DNA of 64,000 bases from Psoroptes ovis (GCA_002943765.1 PQWQ01000025.1:310001-374000); one strand, 5' to 3'. Positions 24,001-34,624 are shown, numbered from the stretch's first letter. Made by a program: numbers and translations. The notes: generated from the sequence alone by a model not told the origin.

Positions 24001-24928
24001 CAGCAAATTCAAGGGTTATAACCTCATTGAAACCTTTGAAAAACCTACTTACCAACGACTTGGTCTGATAACCAGTACGACGATCGAATTCCCGGTTGAA
24101 TCGCTGGTCATCGTAACAATTGGCAATGTTTAAGCATTCTTTAGTCTGAGCAACATGGCCAACAATGCCGACACCGAAGGGTATGGGAGGCATGGATCGG
24201 CATTGCTCGGTGCGACCGCTGCGGCCACCACCATTGTGACCATCGCCAGGACCACCACCACTGACCGTATCATCATCCTCATCATCATTGACAATCAAAG
24301 TGTCATCAAGTTTCGATTCAGGAGTTATGTCGAAGAATTTCGGCACCAAATACCGGTTATTCGGTTGACCTTTGACCAGAAACAATGAAATACGGTCACA
24401 ATCGATTAGTATCGATATGGATGTAAGAATTTTATGACACAGCTCATTAATATTCAATTCATCAATGATCGATTCGATTAGTTCGATTAATAATTGTTCT
24501 TCACTGAGCACGTGTTTCAGCTGTTTGCGCGTGTTCGAATCATTCGAATTCGAATGATTCGAACTATCGATAATCATCGATTTTCGATCCAACAAACTAT
24601 CGAACAGATCTTTGGTCACATAATCATCCGTGGTGAATTGCGGCTTCGATGCCGTGGTCAGCTGTGATGATAATGATTCCAGGTTGCCGAGTAGCCAGCT
24701 GTCTGGCCGCTGGTTCTTGTTGTGGCCACCACGATTCTCAGTGGCGCCACCATCGTCATCGTTCATGTCAAACGATTTCTTAAGCCTCCGGCTATTAAAC
24801 CAATCCCGTACTAAATCATTGGTGGCAAACTTGAGGAAATATTCACAGGTGAATTCATGGTGATTGTTGAGATATTCGATTATTTGTTGCTGCTGATGCT
24901 GTTGGTGGTTGTGGTTCTGGTCATCCAT
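21013..24928 (-). CDS. Pde11: Dual-GAF cyclic nucleotide phosphodiesterase, PDE11-like
   Basis: The enzyme hydrolyses cAMP and/or cGMP to 5'-monophosphates. Thirteen exons join to 914 aa: 24053-24928, 23896-23997, 23744-23833, 23312-23680, 22978-23025, 22647-22907, 22326-22583, 22147-22256, 21971-22058, 21730-21830, 21361-21666, 21253-21295 and 21013-21105. GAF-A spans about 155-326 and ends INKLSNDQCFTENDE, which keeps the NK-F-xxx-DE cyclic-nucleotide motif. GAF-B spans about 365-575 and lacks it. The catalytic domain has LCRWILTVRKNYRRVIYHNW, HNWRHALNVTQ, the metal motif HDLDHRGTNNSF, MENHHF and MTACDLSAICKPWPIQKRIA. PDE11 is favoured over PDE5/6 by LTVRKNYR-x-VxYHNWRH and the IPL-S...FEFDD stretch. 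The ATG at 24928 is chosen because the frame is closed a few codons upstream. Human PDE11A4 is 934 aa. Confidence 0.93.
21158..21237 (+). mobile_element. MITE copy, last PDE intron
   Basis: In the 147-nt intron 21106-21252. The right end has diverged to GGACAACATTA. Confidence 0.9.
21884..21963 (-). mobile_element. MITE copy, PDE intron
   Basis: In the 140-nt intron 21831-21970. It lies within a few bases of the splice donor that follows the MENHHF exon. Confidence 0.9.
23026..23311. promoter_or_regulatory. Long PDE intron with CG-rich motif cluster
   Basis: This 286-nt intron is about four times the length of most neighbouring introns. The extra sequence contains three CATGCGC cores (near 23118, 23158 and 23252), a GCCGGCAA repeated near 23089 and 23133, and two copies of the GACGTA/TACGTC palindrome at 23170-23185 and 23214-23229. 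CATGCGC resembles NRF1-type promoter sites. It could be an internal promoter or a small inserted element. Confidence 0.4.
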
Positions 24929-25623
24929 TATCTTCGCTGGGACTAGTTTAGACCCTTGGGTCTTTAAGATATTCGAAGAGGTCAAGACGTTCGAAGTATT
25001 CGAAAATTCGATCGGAAGCGGCCACACGGATCAATACGGACGACTGAAATGATTCGATTTGATTTGGATCCGAAAATATTCGGCCGAAAAAATGATCTAA
25101 ATTTAGCCGAGCATTGCCAGGTCGATCAGGTGTGCAATATGCCAGTTTCGCTAATCCAAATCGAATCAATCGATTGTCAGGTGCATTCGAAAATTAATTT
25201 TGAAATTAATTCGAATTCGAAATCAAATTAATTGACAATTGTCATGATATATTTGTCTGGATTCATTGCGAAGACGTTGATTACGTGGTAAAATTAATTA
25301 TATTTTAGGTTGCCCATGGCGACCAGCGCTCGAGCGCCGTTCGGGAGCCACACAACAGCACAATAAATTAAAAACATAAACATAAACAAACCAATGAGCC
25401 ATTCGGCCACAACCACCATACGTAATCATACTTGACCACGACCATCTTAGGCCCGAAGCTTTGATCACCAAAGGTCTTGATCCGAGTCTTCACCCTAAGC
25501 ATTCACCGAGTCTTCAGCCGAAGCCTTCACCTGAGTCTTGGCCCCAAGCTTTAGTCGAGTCTTGAGCCTAAGTCCTGAGCCGAAGTATTGGCCAAAGTCT
25601 TCACCCGAGGCCCGCGTTGAACA
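24929..25623. promoter_or_regulatory. Shared upstream region of PDE and WDR54-like gene
   Basis: The 695 bp between two divergent start codons contains a GCGCTCGAGCGC palindrome near 25329, with a G/C-richer flank, and the 24-bp degenerate tandem repeat described separately. An AG at about 25052 on the minus strand may mark a 5'UTR exon of the PDE gene. Confidence 0.5.
25484..25610. repeat. 24-bp degenerate tandem repeat
   Basis: GAGTCTT recurs at 25484, 25508, 25533 and 25557, spaced 24-25 bp, with CCGAAG and TTCACC between copies. The array ends just before the WDR54-like start codon and is probably in its 5'UTR or core promoter. Confidence 0.7.
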
Positions 25624-27107
25624 ATGTACGTACAAATCAATCAGCTGCAGCTCCACTCAACAACATCTGCTTGTTGGAATAATTTGGACATAATCGAATT
25701 CGATTACACCGATAATGGTAATGATGGTGATGATCATCATCGATCAACAATAATCACATGTCATGATAATCGATATAAAATATCGATTATCGTTATCGAT
25801 AATAATAACAATGATGACAATGACCAGACGTTATCTTCGGCAACTTCGTACGCCATCGATTTATGCAACGATAACGTGGCCACTGTGGATGGCGAGAAAT
25901 TCAATACGATTCAAGCGACGAAATTGATGCGGATGGCGGCCGCAGCCGCAGCCGCAGCCGCAAAATCGATTTATCTGATCTGTTTGACCCGAAAATGCTT
26001 GAAGGTGAGTCAGGATCAAGGATTTGGTTCAAAGGTCTTAACCCTTCAACCTTTAACCTTCAACTCTCTGAACACATTTCAGATATACTCCTTGGACCAC
26101 CACCACCACGGAGACCACCGGCCATATCAGCTGATATTCAATCAAAACCTCTTAACCAGTATGGATTCGAACGTTGAAATGATCGTAAATTCGATCGTCA
26201 GGGTCAATTCGAATCATTTTTGTTTCGCCACTGCGAATCAGCTGAGATTTTACGGGTTGAATCAAAACGCAGAATTCGGTGAACGGCAACCGGCCCAAGA
26301 TTTACGATCATCAGTCACAGGTCGTATTGATAAATTCGTAGCATTCGCTGATGACCAGGACCAGGACCAAGGTCAAGACCCTAGCCAGAACAATCGATTT
26401 GTTTTGATTGAAAACAACTCGACCCGTATGACCATATGGAAATTGACCAATGATAAACCGCTATCGTTTATACGTGGTGATTCGGCTGAGCTGCAAACAA
26501 AGTAAGAGGCTATGACCTTTGAACTTGACCAAAATTAACCTCCATAACCTCTGCCATGGAACAGCACGAAGCTTACCTGCGTTCAAATATACCGGAATCT
26601 GATGATAATCGGAACGATCACCGGACAGATTCAGATCTTCGACATCGCAAGCGGATTCAAATTACTGTGCGAGATTCAGGCTCATGTCAAGTGTGTGACC
26701 AGTATGGATTTAGAACCTCAACGGGGTTATGTAAGTCCAACCTTATGTAACCTTCAATCCAACCATTTTAACACTTTTAAAAATTTCACCATTTAAAATC
26801 AGCTGATTTCAGGCTCTGAAGATAGCTACGCCCGATTGTTTAGCATCGAACAATCCAAAGATGATGAATTGCATGTAAGACTGTGATCACTCACTAACCA
26901 CTCTACAAGGTCCTAACCCTTTAAAATTTTCATTCCACTCAACTCTTTCAGATCGAATTTCTCCAACAATTCATAGCGCCGAATGAAATGATATTCGGAA
27001 CCAGATTTTTCCGCCGATATCACCACGAAGATCATCAAATCACCTGTTCATATTTGGCCATATCAACATTCGAATCGAATCAATTGAAAATATTCAAAAT
27101 GAATTAA
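25624..27107 (+). CDS. WD-repeat protein, WDR54-like
   Basis: Five exons (25624-26004, 26083-26501, 26565-26730, 26803-26874, 26952-27107) join to 397 aa. The C-terminal third has WD-type strands: GTITGQIQIFDIASGFKLL, then EIQAHVKCVTSMDLEP, then LISGSEDSYARLFSIEQ. The order and spacing match the end of WDR54 (GNGQVHLYEA..., INAHARAICALDLA..., LLSAGEDTFVHIWKL in the human protein). The N-terminal half is weakly conserved and includes an alanine run (about nine residues near 25950) and a DQDQDQGQD stretch. WD proteins are interaction scaffolds, and no enzymatic role is expected. Orthology to WDR54 rests mainly on the last 130 residues. Other WD families remain possible. Confidence 0.78.
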
Positions 27108-27700
27108 CTATAAACTTAATTAATTAAGCGAATCGCCACCAGGGGTAAATTGGTTATTTAAATTCCATTTAATTACGGTGAAAATGAATCAGTAATGTCT
27201 GTATGTGTATGTGTCCATCCAATATATGCATTTTTATGAAATAAAGGTTAATAATGGGTTAACATATGTGTGATAAATGGTGTGTGTAGGTAAAATGGAA
27301 ATGTATCAAAATAATCAATGAACAAACTGGTTTAACCTTCATTTTTGTTTGCTTCTGTATGGATTTTGTACTTACAGGTGTTGTGATTATTAAATTGTTG
27401 TTGAATGGTGTTTTATGGTGAAATTAGACTAAAATTGAAAATTCATAAGTGTTCAAAGAGGTTAAATGGAAAAGGTCAATGTATATGTGTTTATACGTGA
27501 CATATATTTGGTATGTATGAAAAGGATTAATGAAATGGGAAAATTTGTTCTCGTGCTTAAATGGTGAATGGTGATATTGGAACTATTAAGAATTTGATAT
27601 CTTGAAGAAGGTTAACGGCATTAATTGTAGAAGATGAAACAAAAAAAAAAAAATGATGAAATGTGTGGGGTCCAATTTTGATTAACCTTCAATCATCGCT
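27108..27700. other. 3' region between WDR54-like and SRSF genes
   Basis: No gene is seen. It is AT-rich with TGTATGTGT runs, and AATAAA at 27240-27245 serves the plus-strand gene. Both 3'UTRs lie here. Confidence 0.6.
27240..27245 (+). terminator. Poly(A) signal of the WDR54-like gene
   Basis: AATAAA lies 133 nt after the stop codon. No closer hexamer was seen. Confidence 0.5.
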
Positions 27701-30700
27701 TCAATCAGCATCCATTGAAGCACGGCTATTATCTGAATGATCTTTACCGTCCATCGATGGCGAACGAGAGCGGGAACGTGAATCATTTGAACGGCTACGA
27801 TTTGATCGATTATCATCACGATCATCCGGTGATTCAGAGCGGGAACGTGATCGAGATCGATCGGAATCATTTTTACCATTTGTATCTGAACGGCGACCAC
27901 CGGCCGGTGATTTCGAACGTGAACGTGATCGACTTGAATCAGAGCGGCGAGAATCGACAGATTTGGATCGGTCACGATCATCACTACCAGGTGATTTTGA
28001 TCTTGATTTCGAACGATCAGAATCGGATTTCGATCGTGAACGGCTTCGACTTTGTGGTGATCGTGAACGCGAACGGCTACGTGAACGTCCACGTCTTGGT
28101 GAATGTGAACGGCTACGGCTACGCGATCGGCGACGTCTAGATTTATCTTCATGTAAACGAATACGGCGTCCATGCAGATCTTGTCCATCCAGCTTTTCGA
28201 TAGCAGTTTTCATATCAGAATAGGTGGCAAAATCAACAATTCTAAAAACACATTGATTGGAGAGAGAAAATTAGCAAAAAAAAAAAAAAAATTTAAAAAT
28301 ATTAGGTTGTCCGGAAAATTCTGGCCAATTTTCATAAGCAACTCTATCGATTAAGCCGAATGAACTTTTCGGACAACCTAATATTTTTAAAAACATAACA
28401 TCACTTAAATCACTACTTACCCCATATTTTTCTCACGTTTATGTGCATCAGCATACGTTACTTCACCAGCTTGTCGCATAAAATCTTTCAAATCCTGCAG
28501 GAAAAATTGAAAGCAAAAGGTTCATTGATTAATAATTGATCCCAAGAAAATGAAATAAACACATAAAAAATCAAAAATTGACAAAAATAATGGGTTAAGC
28601 GTTCATACCTTAGTAATTGGAATGAATTAATGTAAAAAATATTGAACCAAATCATTTTGTTTTGATTTTGAAAATAAGAAACACAATTAGTATTGTTTGA
28701 ATTTTGATTCTACACCAATAAGGATCAAAATATTTGCCATAACAAAACAAAAAGTATTTGATTTTGAGTGACACGGGTGACAAAACGCACACAAATATTG
28801 GAACCATGATTTCCAGAAAAAATAAAAGCGCAAAACAAATACATCGAATTTCATCTTGCCAAAGTGCCAAAATGTCGCGCACGTCCAAACCATCAATTAT
28901 TTGCTCAATAATAAGACCCTAACCAAGTAATATGATCTTCATCCTCGCAATCGCTAGTACTGTTTGTTGTTTTGATCTAAGCGGTCATATATCACAACTG
29001 GTGGTCGTTTAGCGCTTGCCAAACCATGGAAATGGCCAATCCGATGACAGAGATTGTACGGACCAAAGAATGGCATATAAGAACAGCATATATGTGTTTG
29101 TGGCCATCAATCGCATCGCATATGGAAAAGGCATATTGTGAGCTGGGAAAACCACCCAAAATACGTGTTTACGATTCGCCATTAACGCAAAATTTGCAAG
29201 GCCATCGATTCGATTTATTCACCACCTTCCGAAATCCAAGAAACTAATGTGGTAACCACCACCAAAATTTGACAATAACACGTTATGGCTCGTCTCTGTA
29301 CATAAGGCTATCTCACTAAACGATTAGCTAATTATGCCAAAAGGGAAAGGGATTGTAAGAGAAATAGTTGAATTGTAGCTCATCAACTCGTCCAAAGGGA
29401 AGACCACCTCTCTCTGGTCCTTCGAATATATGTGACGACCACCAAATCATGAAATTGAATAATCTGCTCTGCTACAGCTGGCTTGGCTGCTGATGCTGCT
29501 GCATGTTACACGCTAACACAGAGATTCGACCTAGGTCCTAATTTGATCGCAACAATTCAATATCATCCAGCGCAGATAACCATTTGACAACGGACATTCT
29601 TATTGTTTTGTTATGGGTAAACACAAAGTTTGCAAGAGACACACAGAAGAGATCCAATCACATAGAGTTTTAAGGGTGAAAATCGAATGATTTTCACAAA
29701 TGATTGCAGAAGTATACATGACCATATAAAAGTGCCATCATTGATTGGAGCGACAAGTACCAAAGCGTGGCAAAAGGTTCATATATTTTTGACAAAAAAT
29801 GTAAATAATAAAAGTAATCAGTTTTGTAAAAAAAAACAATCAAAGACTAATACTGCAGCTTGGGCTTTGCGGCCATTCAAATATAAAAACATTTGCTTAC
29901 CTGCCAGCTAACACGACTGCTAAGGTTTTCAACGATGACCCGATATTCAGTATTACGTGGTGGTCCATATCGGCTACTGTTGGGTTGAAAACACAAGAAA
30001 AATTAGTGAAATGAACTCAAAACATTCGAAAATATTAGGTGGTTGTCCGAAAAGTTCTGTCCGATTAATCAATAGAGTTGTACATGAAAATCGGACAAAA
30101 CTTTTCGGGCAACCTAATAAATAAAGCATTATCAATATCAATTTCAATCAGAATTACTTTCTATCATCAATAATTATTTATGACCCGAAAGATGGTTATA
30201 TTAGAATTGATTAAGTTCAATATTCATCACAATTGAATTGATTATAATGGAAAAAAGAGAAAAATAAGCGAATCAAATCACAGATCGAATCAACGAAGAC
30301 TTACTTTTCATTGTAAGAACCATTTCGTGAAGAAAAGCGGCTGCCATAAAATGAACGGCCACCAAAGCGACCCCCACGGCCACGGCCATTACCTCGAGCA
30401 AATTCAACGTTGACCCTGTGAAATTGGAAGAAAAAATCAATCAGAAACGCCCACAAAACCTTAGAAAATCGCAGCAATTACCGTTCACCAAGCATATCTT
30501 TGCCATTCAATTCATACACGGCATCTTCGGCATCACGATGATCATCGAATTCCTGGCGAAGAAAATCATTCGAAAAAAATTGTTAAAACATTCGAAAAAA
30601 AAACAATAACCTCTAATACTTACCACAAATGCAAAACCATCTTTCAGCAAAATCTCTCGTATACGGCCATAACCTTTGAAAAATTTTTCAATATCACGCT

Positions 30701-30749
30701 CGCGGACATCGTAGGATATACGTCCAACATAGACCCTGGTACCGGTCAT
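27701..30749 (-). CDS. B52: Serine/arginine-rich splicing factor, SRSF4/5/6 (B52) type
   Basis: This nuclear splicing factor binds exonic enhancers and recruits the spliceosome. Six exons (30624-30749, 30482-30552, 30305-30415, 29901-29976, 28421-28494, 27701-28241) join to 332 aa. RRM1 starts TRVYVGRISYDVRERDIEKF and ends VNVEFARG. A glycine/arginine hinge follows (GRGRGGRFGGRSF). The second, pseudo-RRM has the diagnostic [20 protein letters not shown]. From about residue 220 it is an RS domain with many RSRSRS and SPxR units, the target of SR kinases. The two-RRM layout and the SWQDLKD motif place it with SRSF4/5/6. Intron 4 (28495-29900, 1.4 kb) is exceptionally long here and may hold a regulatory exon. 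MITEs lie in introns 3 and 5. It is divergent from HDAC3. Confidence 0.95.
28302..28382 (-). mobile_element. MITE copy, last SRSF intron
   Basis: In the 179-nt intron 28242-28420. Both termini are near consensus. Confidence 0.9.
28495..29900 (-). other. Long intron of the SRSF gene
   Basis: This 1406-nt intron contrasts with 66- and 71-nt introns in the same gene. The part at about 28870-29700 lacks the A/T homopolymers of typical intron filler and looks like complex unique sequence, but no exon with convincing coding or splice support was found on either strand. Confidence 0.5.
30034..30118 (+). mobile_element. MITE copy, SRSF intron 3
   Basis: The left end reads TTAGGTGGTTGTCCG, with an extra GGT also seen at 48627 and 63699. 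The body has plus orientation with a minus-type left inner arm. Confidence 0.85.
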
Positions 30750-31340
30750 AGTTTAATTGATGATTTTTTCGGTAAAAAACGTTCGAAAATCGAATCAAAT
30801 CAAAGTTGGGTTTTTTGGGATTCGAAAATGAGCACAAAAAAAAAAACAAAATGTCGCCACAATTCTCGAAGCACTCAAAAAAAAACAACAATAAATGAAA
30901 AGCACACCGAAAAAAAAAAATGCGCTCAATTTTTATACACAAGCGCAGCGCACACATACACATACACACACAATGATCATAGCAAAAATAGAAAAAAATT
31001 GAAAACGAAAGTACCTGTGGTAGTGGTATGTACAACAGTGGCGAAAACCAATAAAAAAAACGAAAAAGCATTCGAATATTCGAAAAATGAAGAAAAATCG
31101 ATAAAATTAAAAAATCGATTGTTGTTTTTTTCGCTAATCGATTGTTATTGTTTTGGAAAATTTTTCTGAAAAATTGCGCCATCTGGTGGTGAGAATTGAA
31201 AGTTTTGATTGTTTTTTTAAAAATTGTTGATCTTTTTTTGTTTTGATTTTGAATCGATTCGTGATCCTCGTAAATCAACTAAGACAAAGATCATTCAGAC
31301 CCTGTCCATCGAAGAGTTGATCCACCATCTACCACAGACC
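30750..31340. promoter_or_regulatory. Shared upstream region of SRSF and HDAC3 genes
   Basis: The 591 bp between divergent start codons is A/T-rich with an ACACATACACATAC run near 30950. A strong CTCF-like motif lies at 31176-31189, nearer to HDAC3. Confidence 0.55.
31176..31189 (-). promoter_or_regulatory. CTCF-like motif
   Basis: GCGCCATCTGGTGG is, on the minus strand, CCACCAGATGGCGC, an exact fit to the animal CTCF core CCASYAGRKGGCRS. It lies 165 bp upstream of the HDAC3 start codon. Occupancy is inferred. Confidence 0.5.
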
Positions 31341-32777
31341 ATGAGCAAGAAACGGGTCACATATTTCTTCGACCCTGAAGTTGGCAATTTCCATTACGGC
31401 ACCAATCACCCTATGAAACCCCAGCGATTGGCCGTCACCAATTGTTTGGTATTGAACTATGGCCTCCACAAGTACATGAATGTTTACCGACCTTACCGGG
31501 CCACATTCCATGACATGTGCCGATTTCATTCGGAAGAATACGTAGATTTCCTATACCATGTTACACCGGGTAATCAAAGTCAATTTCAAAAGGTTATAAC
31601 ACAATTTGGTGTCGGTGATGATTGTCCCGTGTTTGAAGGGTTATACGAATTTTGTACCCGATATACTGGGGCTAGTTTACATGGAGCCTGTCAGCTGAAT
31701 GACCGTATGGCCGATATTGCTATCAATTGGTCTGGCGGGCTGCATCATGCAAAGAAATTTGAAGCCAGTGGTTTTTGTTATGTAAATGATATTGTTATTG
31801 CCATATTGGAATTACTGAAATTTCATCCACGTGTCCTTTATATTGATATCGATATCCATCATGGTGATGGTGTACAAGAAGCCTTTTATCTTACCGATAG
31901 GGTTATGACTGTATCGTTTCATAAATATGGTCAATTCTTTCCTGGGACTGGTGATATGTATGAAATTGGTTATGAATCAGGCCGTTATTATGCTGTGAAT
32001 GTCCCATTGAAAGATGGTATCGATGATCAAGGTTATTTCAGTGTATTTAAACCGATAATCAATGATGTAGTATCGATATATCAACCTACGGCCATTGTAT
32101 TACAATGTGGTGCCGATTCCCTTCATGCTGATCGTTTAGGCTGTTTTAACCTTTCGTTTCGTGGCCATGGTGAATGTGTACGATATGTTAAAAACTTGGG
32201 CATACCGCTACTGGTGTTGGGTGGTGGAGGTTATACCTTGCGTAATGTGGCCCGTTGTTGGACATATGAAACAAGTTTACTGGTCGAAAAAGACGTATCC
32301 AACGATATCCCATTGATGGAATATATCGAATATTTTGCACCAAATTTTACCCTGCTCGATGATTCAGTATCGACGACCACGGCATCAGTGGCGGCCGCAG
32401 GGACATCAACGGCCCCAGCATCAACAAATAGTGATTCGACGACCCCTTCAAATCAACAAACAAAATCAACGAATACGACCACATCGTTGCGTAATGCTGA
32501 TCATCAACATAATCATAACACAAGGTCATACCTTGAAAGTATTGTAAAATTTGTACAAGAAAATTTACGAATGTTAGATGGTGCACCTTCGGTACAAATG
32601 CATTATGTACCACCACCATGGATATCAGCTGATGATGATGATGCTGAATACATGAAACCTATAACCAAAGAAGAACCTTTGAATGAATTTTATGATCAAT
32701 CAGATCAACACCAGCATCAGCAGCAGCAGCAATCAGATGATAATAATAATACGACCAAGCATGAATCGAATGATTAA
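31341..32777 (+). CDS. HDAC3: Histone deacetylase 3 (class I HDAC)
   Basis: This zinc-dependent enzyme removes acetyl groups from histone lysines and is the catalytic subunit of NCoR/SMRT co-repressor complexes. It is a single exon of 478 aa. The start at 31341 gives MSKKRVTYFFDPEVGNFHYG, matching HDAC3 N-termini. Catalytic residues are present: the histidine pair in GGLHHAKKFEASGFCYVND (135-136), zinc ligands Asp171 and His173 in DIDIHHGDGVQ, Asp259 in QCGADSL, and Tyr298 in GGGGYT. HDAC3 rather than HDAC1/2 is indicated by DDCPVFEGLYEFCTRYTGAS and the APSVQMHYVPP tail block. It is longer than human HDAC3 (428 aa) because of an Ala/Thr/Ser/Gln insertion after the catalytic domain, about residues 345-395, plus a Q-rich C-terminus. 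The CDS has no intron. Confidence 0.97.
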   Translation: MSKKRVTYFFDPEVGNFHYGTNHPMKPQRLAVTNCLVLNYGLHKYMNVYRPYRATFHDMCRFHSEEYVDFLYHVTPGNQSQFQKVITQFGVGDDCPVFEGLYEFCTRYTGASLHGACQLNDRMADIAINWSGGLHHAKKFEASGFCYVNDIVIAILELLKFHPRVLYIDIDIHHGDGVQEAFYLTDRVMTVSFHKYGQFFPGTGDMYEIGYESGRYYAVNVPLKDGIDDQGYFSVFKPIINDVVSIYQPTAIVLQCGADSLHADRLGCFNLSFRGHGECVRYVKNLGIPLLVLGGGGYTLRNVARCWTYETSLLVEKDVSNDIPLMEYIEYFAPNFTLLDDSVSTTTASVAAAGTSTAPASTNSDSTTPSNQQTKSTNTTTSLRNADHQHNHNTRSYLESIVKFVQENLRMLDGAPSVQMHYVPPPWISADDDDAEYMKPITKEEPLNEFYDQSDQHQHQQQQQSDDNNNTTKHESND

Positions 32778-32786
32778 TGATTTATA

Positions 32787-32873
32787 TTAGGTTGTCCGAA
32801 AAGTTTTGGCTAATTTTCATTAAACAAATCTATTGTGATTAAGCCGAATGAATTTTTCGGACAACCATCTAAT
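32787..32873 (-). mobile_element. MITE copy in the HDAC3 3'UTR
   Basis: Begins 10 nt after the HDAC3 stop codon and ends before AATAAA. The right end is GGACAACCATCTAAT. Confidence 0.9.
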
Positions 32874-32907
32874 ATTTTTATTTTGAATCCTTTTATGCCT
32901 GAATATT

Positions 32908-32913
32908 AATAAA
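32908..32913 (+). terminator. Poly(A) signal of HDAC3
   Basis: AATAAA lies 131 nt after the stop codon and just beyond the MITE, so the MITE is expected inside the mature 3'UTR. Confidence 0.55.
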
Positions 32914-34151
32914 TAATTGAATTTATTTTGTGTATATTTCGAATTATCTTTGGATTTTTTTCGATCAATTCCGATCGGGAATTTAATTTCCAACAAAATT
33001 TTGTATAAATGATTAAAATCGGTCAAGATTTGGCCGAATTATGGCAGTTTTTCTGAAAAATTCTGGGCTTAAAAACTGTAATGTTTTTTGTGTATGACTT
33101 TGAATGACTATAAATACGATTCGCTGCACATTTATCAATTGGAAGCAGTATAATACAATGTACAATGTTTGTATGTGAATAAAACTTGCATTCTATAAAT
33201 TTGATTTTCAAAAAAAAATTTAAACCAAAACTCTATCGATCGATAGATTTATCAATGATGACATTGAAGTAGAGTGTTTTAATTGATTGTTTTGTTTGTT
33301 TGTTGTGGTGTTGTTTGTTGTTGTTGTGTATTAAGCACACATACATTGACATTACACACACAAACATCACACACATACACATATAACATACATGAACAAT
33401 GTATAAACAACAAAATAATTCAAAAAACACTCTCACTTTGTTTAGAAATGTAGTGACTTTGTTATAAGAGGAGGAGGAGGAATATGAGGAGAATTCATTG
33501 TGTATGTTGGTGGCTCCCGAGATTCTCGATTATCTCGCCGCCAAACAATGATTCTTCATACATATGTACCTGTACTTGCGTGCTCCTTGATGTCATATTC
33601 CTCATTTGTAATTTCAGCTCCCAATATTGACAATATCATAAATTGGTTGAGCCTTTGTAATCAAAATAATATGAGCTGTTGAAAATGTAGTGGTTGTGTT
33701 GTTGTTGCATAGTGGTATATGATTAGAAAACACATATATATACACCACTATGTTTCTATATGTGTTCATATACATATACACACACATCCACATGTTTATG
33801 ATTATATTTCATATGTATGATCTAATATACAATTATAAATTCAACTGTAGCCATATACCGCTACAACATTGAATTGAATTGTATATATAGAAGAAAGTTC
33901 ATGATAGATAGTAAATATATATGTGTGTACACACAATACACTCATATACATATATAATACATTATAAATATGCAAATTTTCGATAATTACAATTCTATGT
34001 TGTAATAAATCATTCGAAATGAAAAAAATACGTGTATGTGGGTGTAAAAAATGAAAAAGCAAATGAATGAATTGAAAAAAAAGAAATTAATTAAAAAAAC
34101 AATTCAAAACGTGCTTCCATTATCATTTAGTTTAAATGATAAATAATTAAA

Positions 34152-34186
34152 AGCGTTATCCATTGGTGATCAATTGGAATAACGCT
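34152..34186. repeat. Small inverted repeat
   Basis: AGCGTTAT (34152-34159) pairs with ATAACGCT (34179-34186), and partial inner pairing CCATTG/CAATTGG extends the stem. Confidence 0.5.
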
Positions 34187-34219
34187 ACTTTTTTTTTGTT
34201 GAATAAAAATCTGTTTTGA

Positions 34220-34233
34220 GCGCCATCTGTTGG
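34220..34233 (-). promoter_or_regulatory. CTCF-like motif
   Basis: GCGCCATCTGTTGG reads CCAACAGATGGCGC on the minus strand, one base from the CTCF core. It is 392 bp upstream of the next start codon. Confidence 0.45.
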
Positions 34234-34624
34234 TGACTTGAAGCAACTACGGTTGTTTTTATTTATTTTTTGCTGCCTTGAAGAAGTATTTTATATTCGA
34301 ATGATTAGCCAAAAAAAAACAAAAACAAAACAAACATAATTCAATTCAACGATTGAGTTCTTAAAATATTACGACGCCTTCGCAAGACAACAGCCTCTAA
34401 AACATCCAAAACAATACGATCAACGAACACTTGATTGATTTAATTACGAAATAATTGAATATAATCGCATTTGTTCGACACAAATTGGTGCAAAGAAGAG
34501 CCCGAGCATCGAATTTGGTCCAAATTCACTCAAAACTCACTGATCAATTTAAAGAATTGAATTTTAAAGAAATATTTTTGAAGAAAATTTGAGAAATTTC
34601 CAAGAAAATTCAATAAACCCGAAA

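Larger units (their letters stand above)
32778..34624. other. Intergenic region between HDAC3 and the ANCHR-like gene
   Basis: Contents are the HDAC3 3'UTR with a MITE and a poly(A) signal, AT-rich sequence with TATATACACAC runs, a small hairpin at 34152-34186, and a CTCF-like motif at 34220. No coding exon is supported. Confidence 0.6.

Noticed and set aside
25305..25345. TTTAGGTTGCCCATGG as a further MITE end
   Set aside because: Only the first nine bases fit and there is no matching right end within 100 bp.
27715..28140. Open frame antisense to the RS domain
   Set aside because: It is a shadow of the repetitive RS codons of the SRSF gene.
29026..29247. 73-codon plus-strand frame inside the SRSF intron
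   Set aside because: No recognisable family. It lies antisense in an intron without splice or conservation support.
30694..31278. 194-codon minus-strand frame upstream of the SRSF start
   Set aside because: Its N-terminal part is phenylalanine/isoleucine filler from poly-A/T promoter DNA, and its end overlaps the real SRSF exon in another frame.
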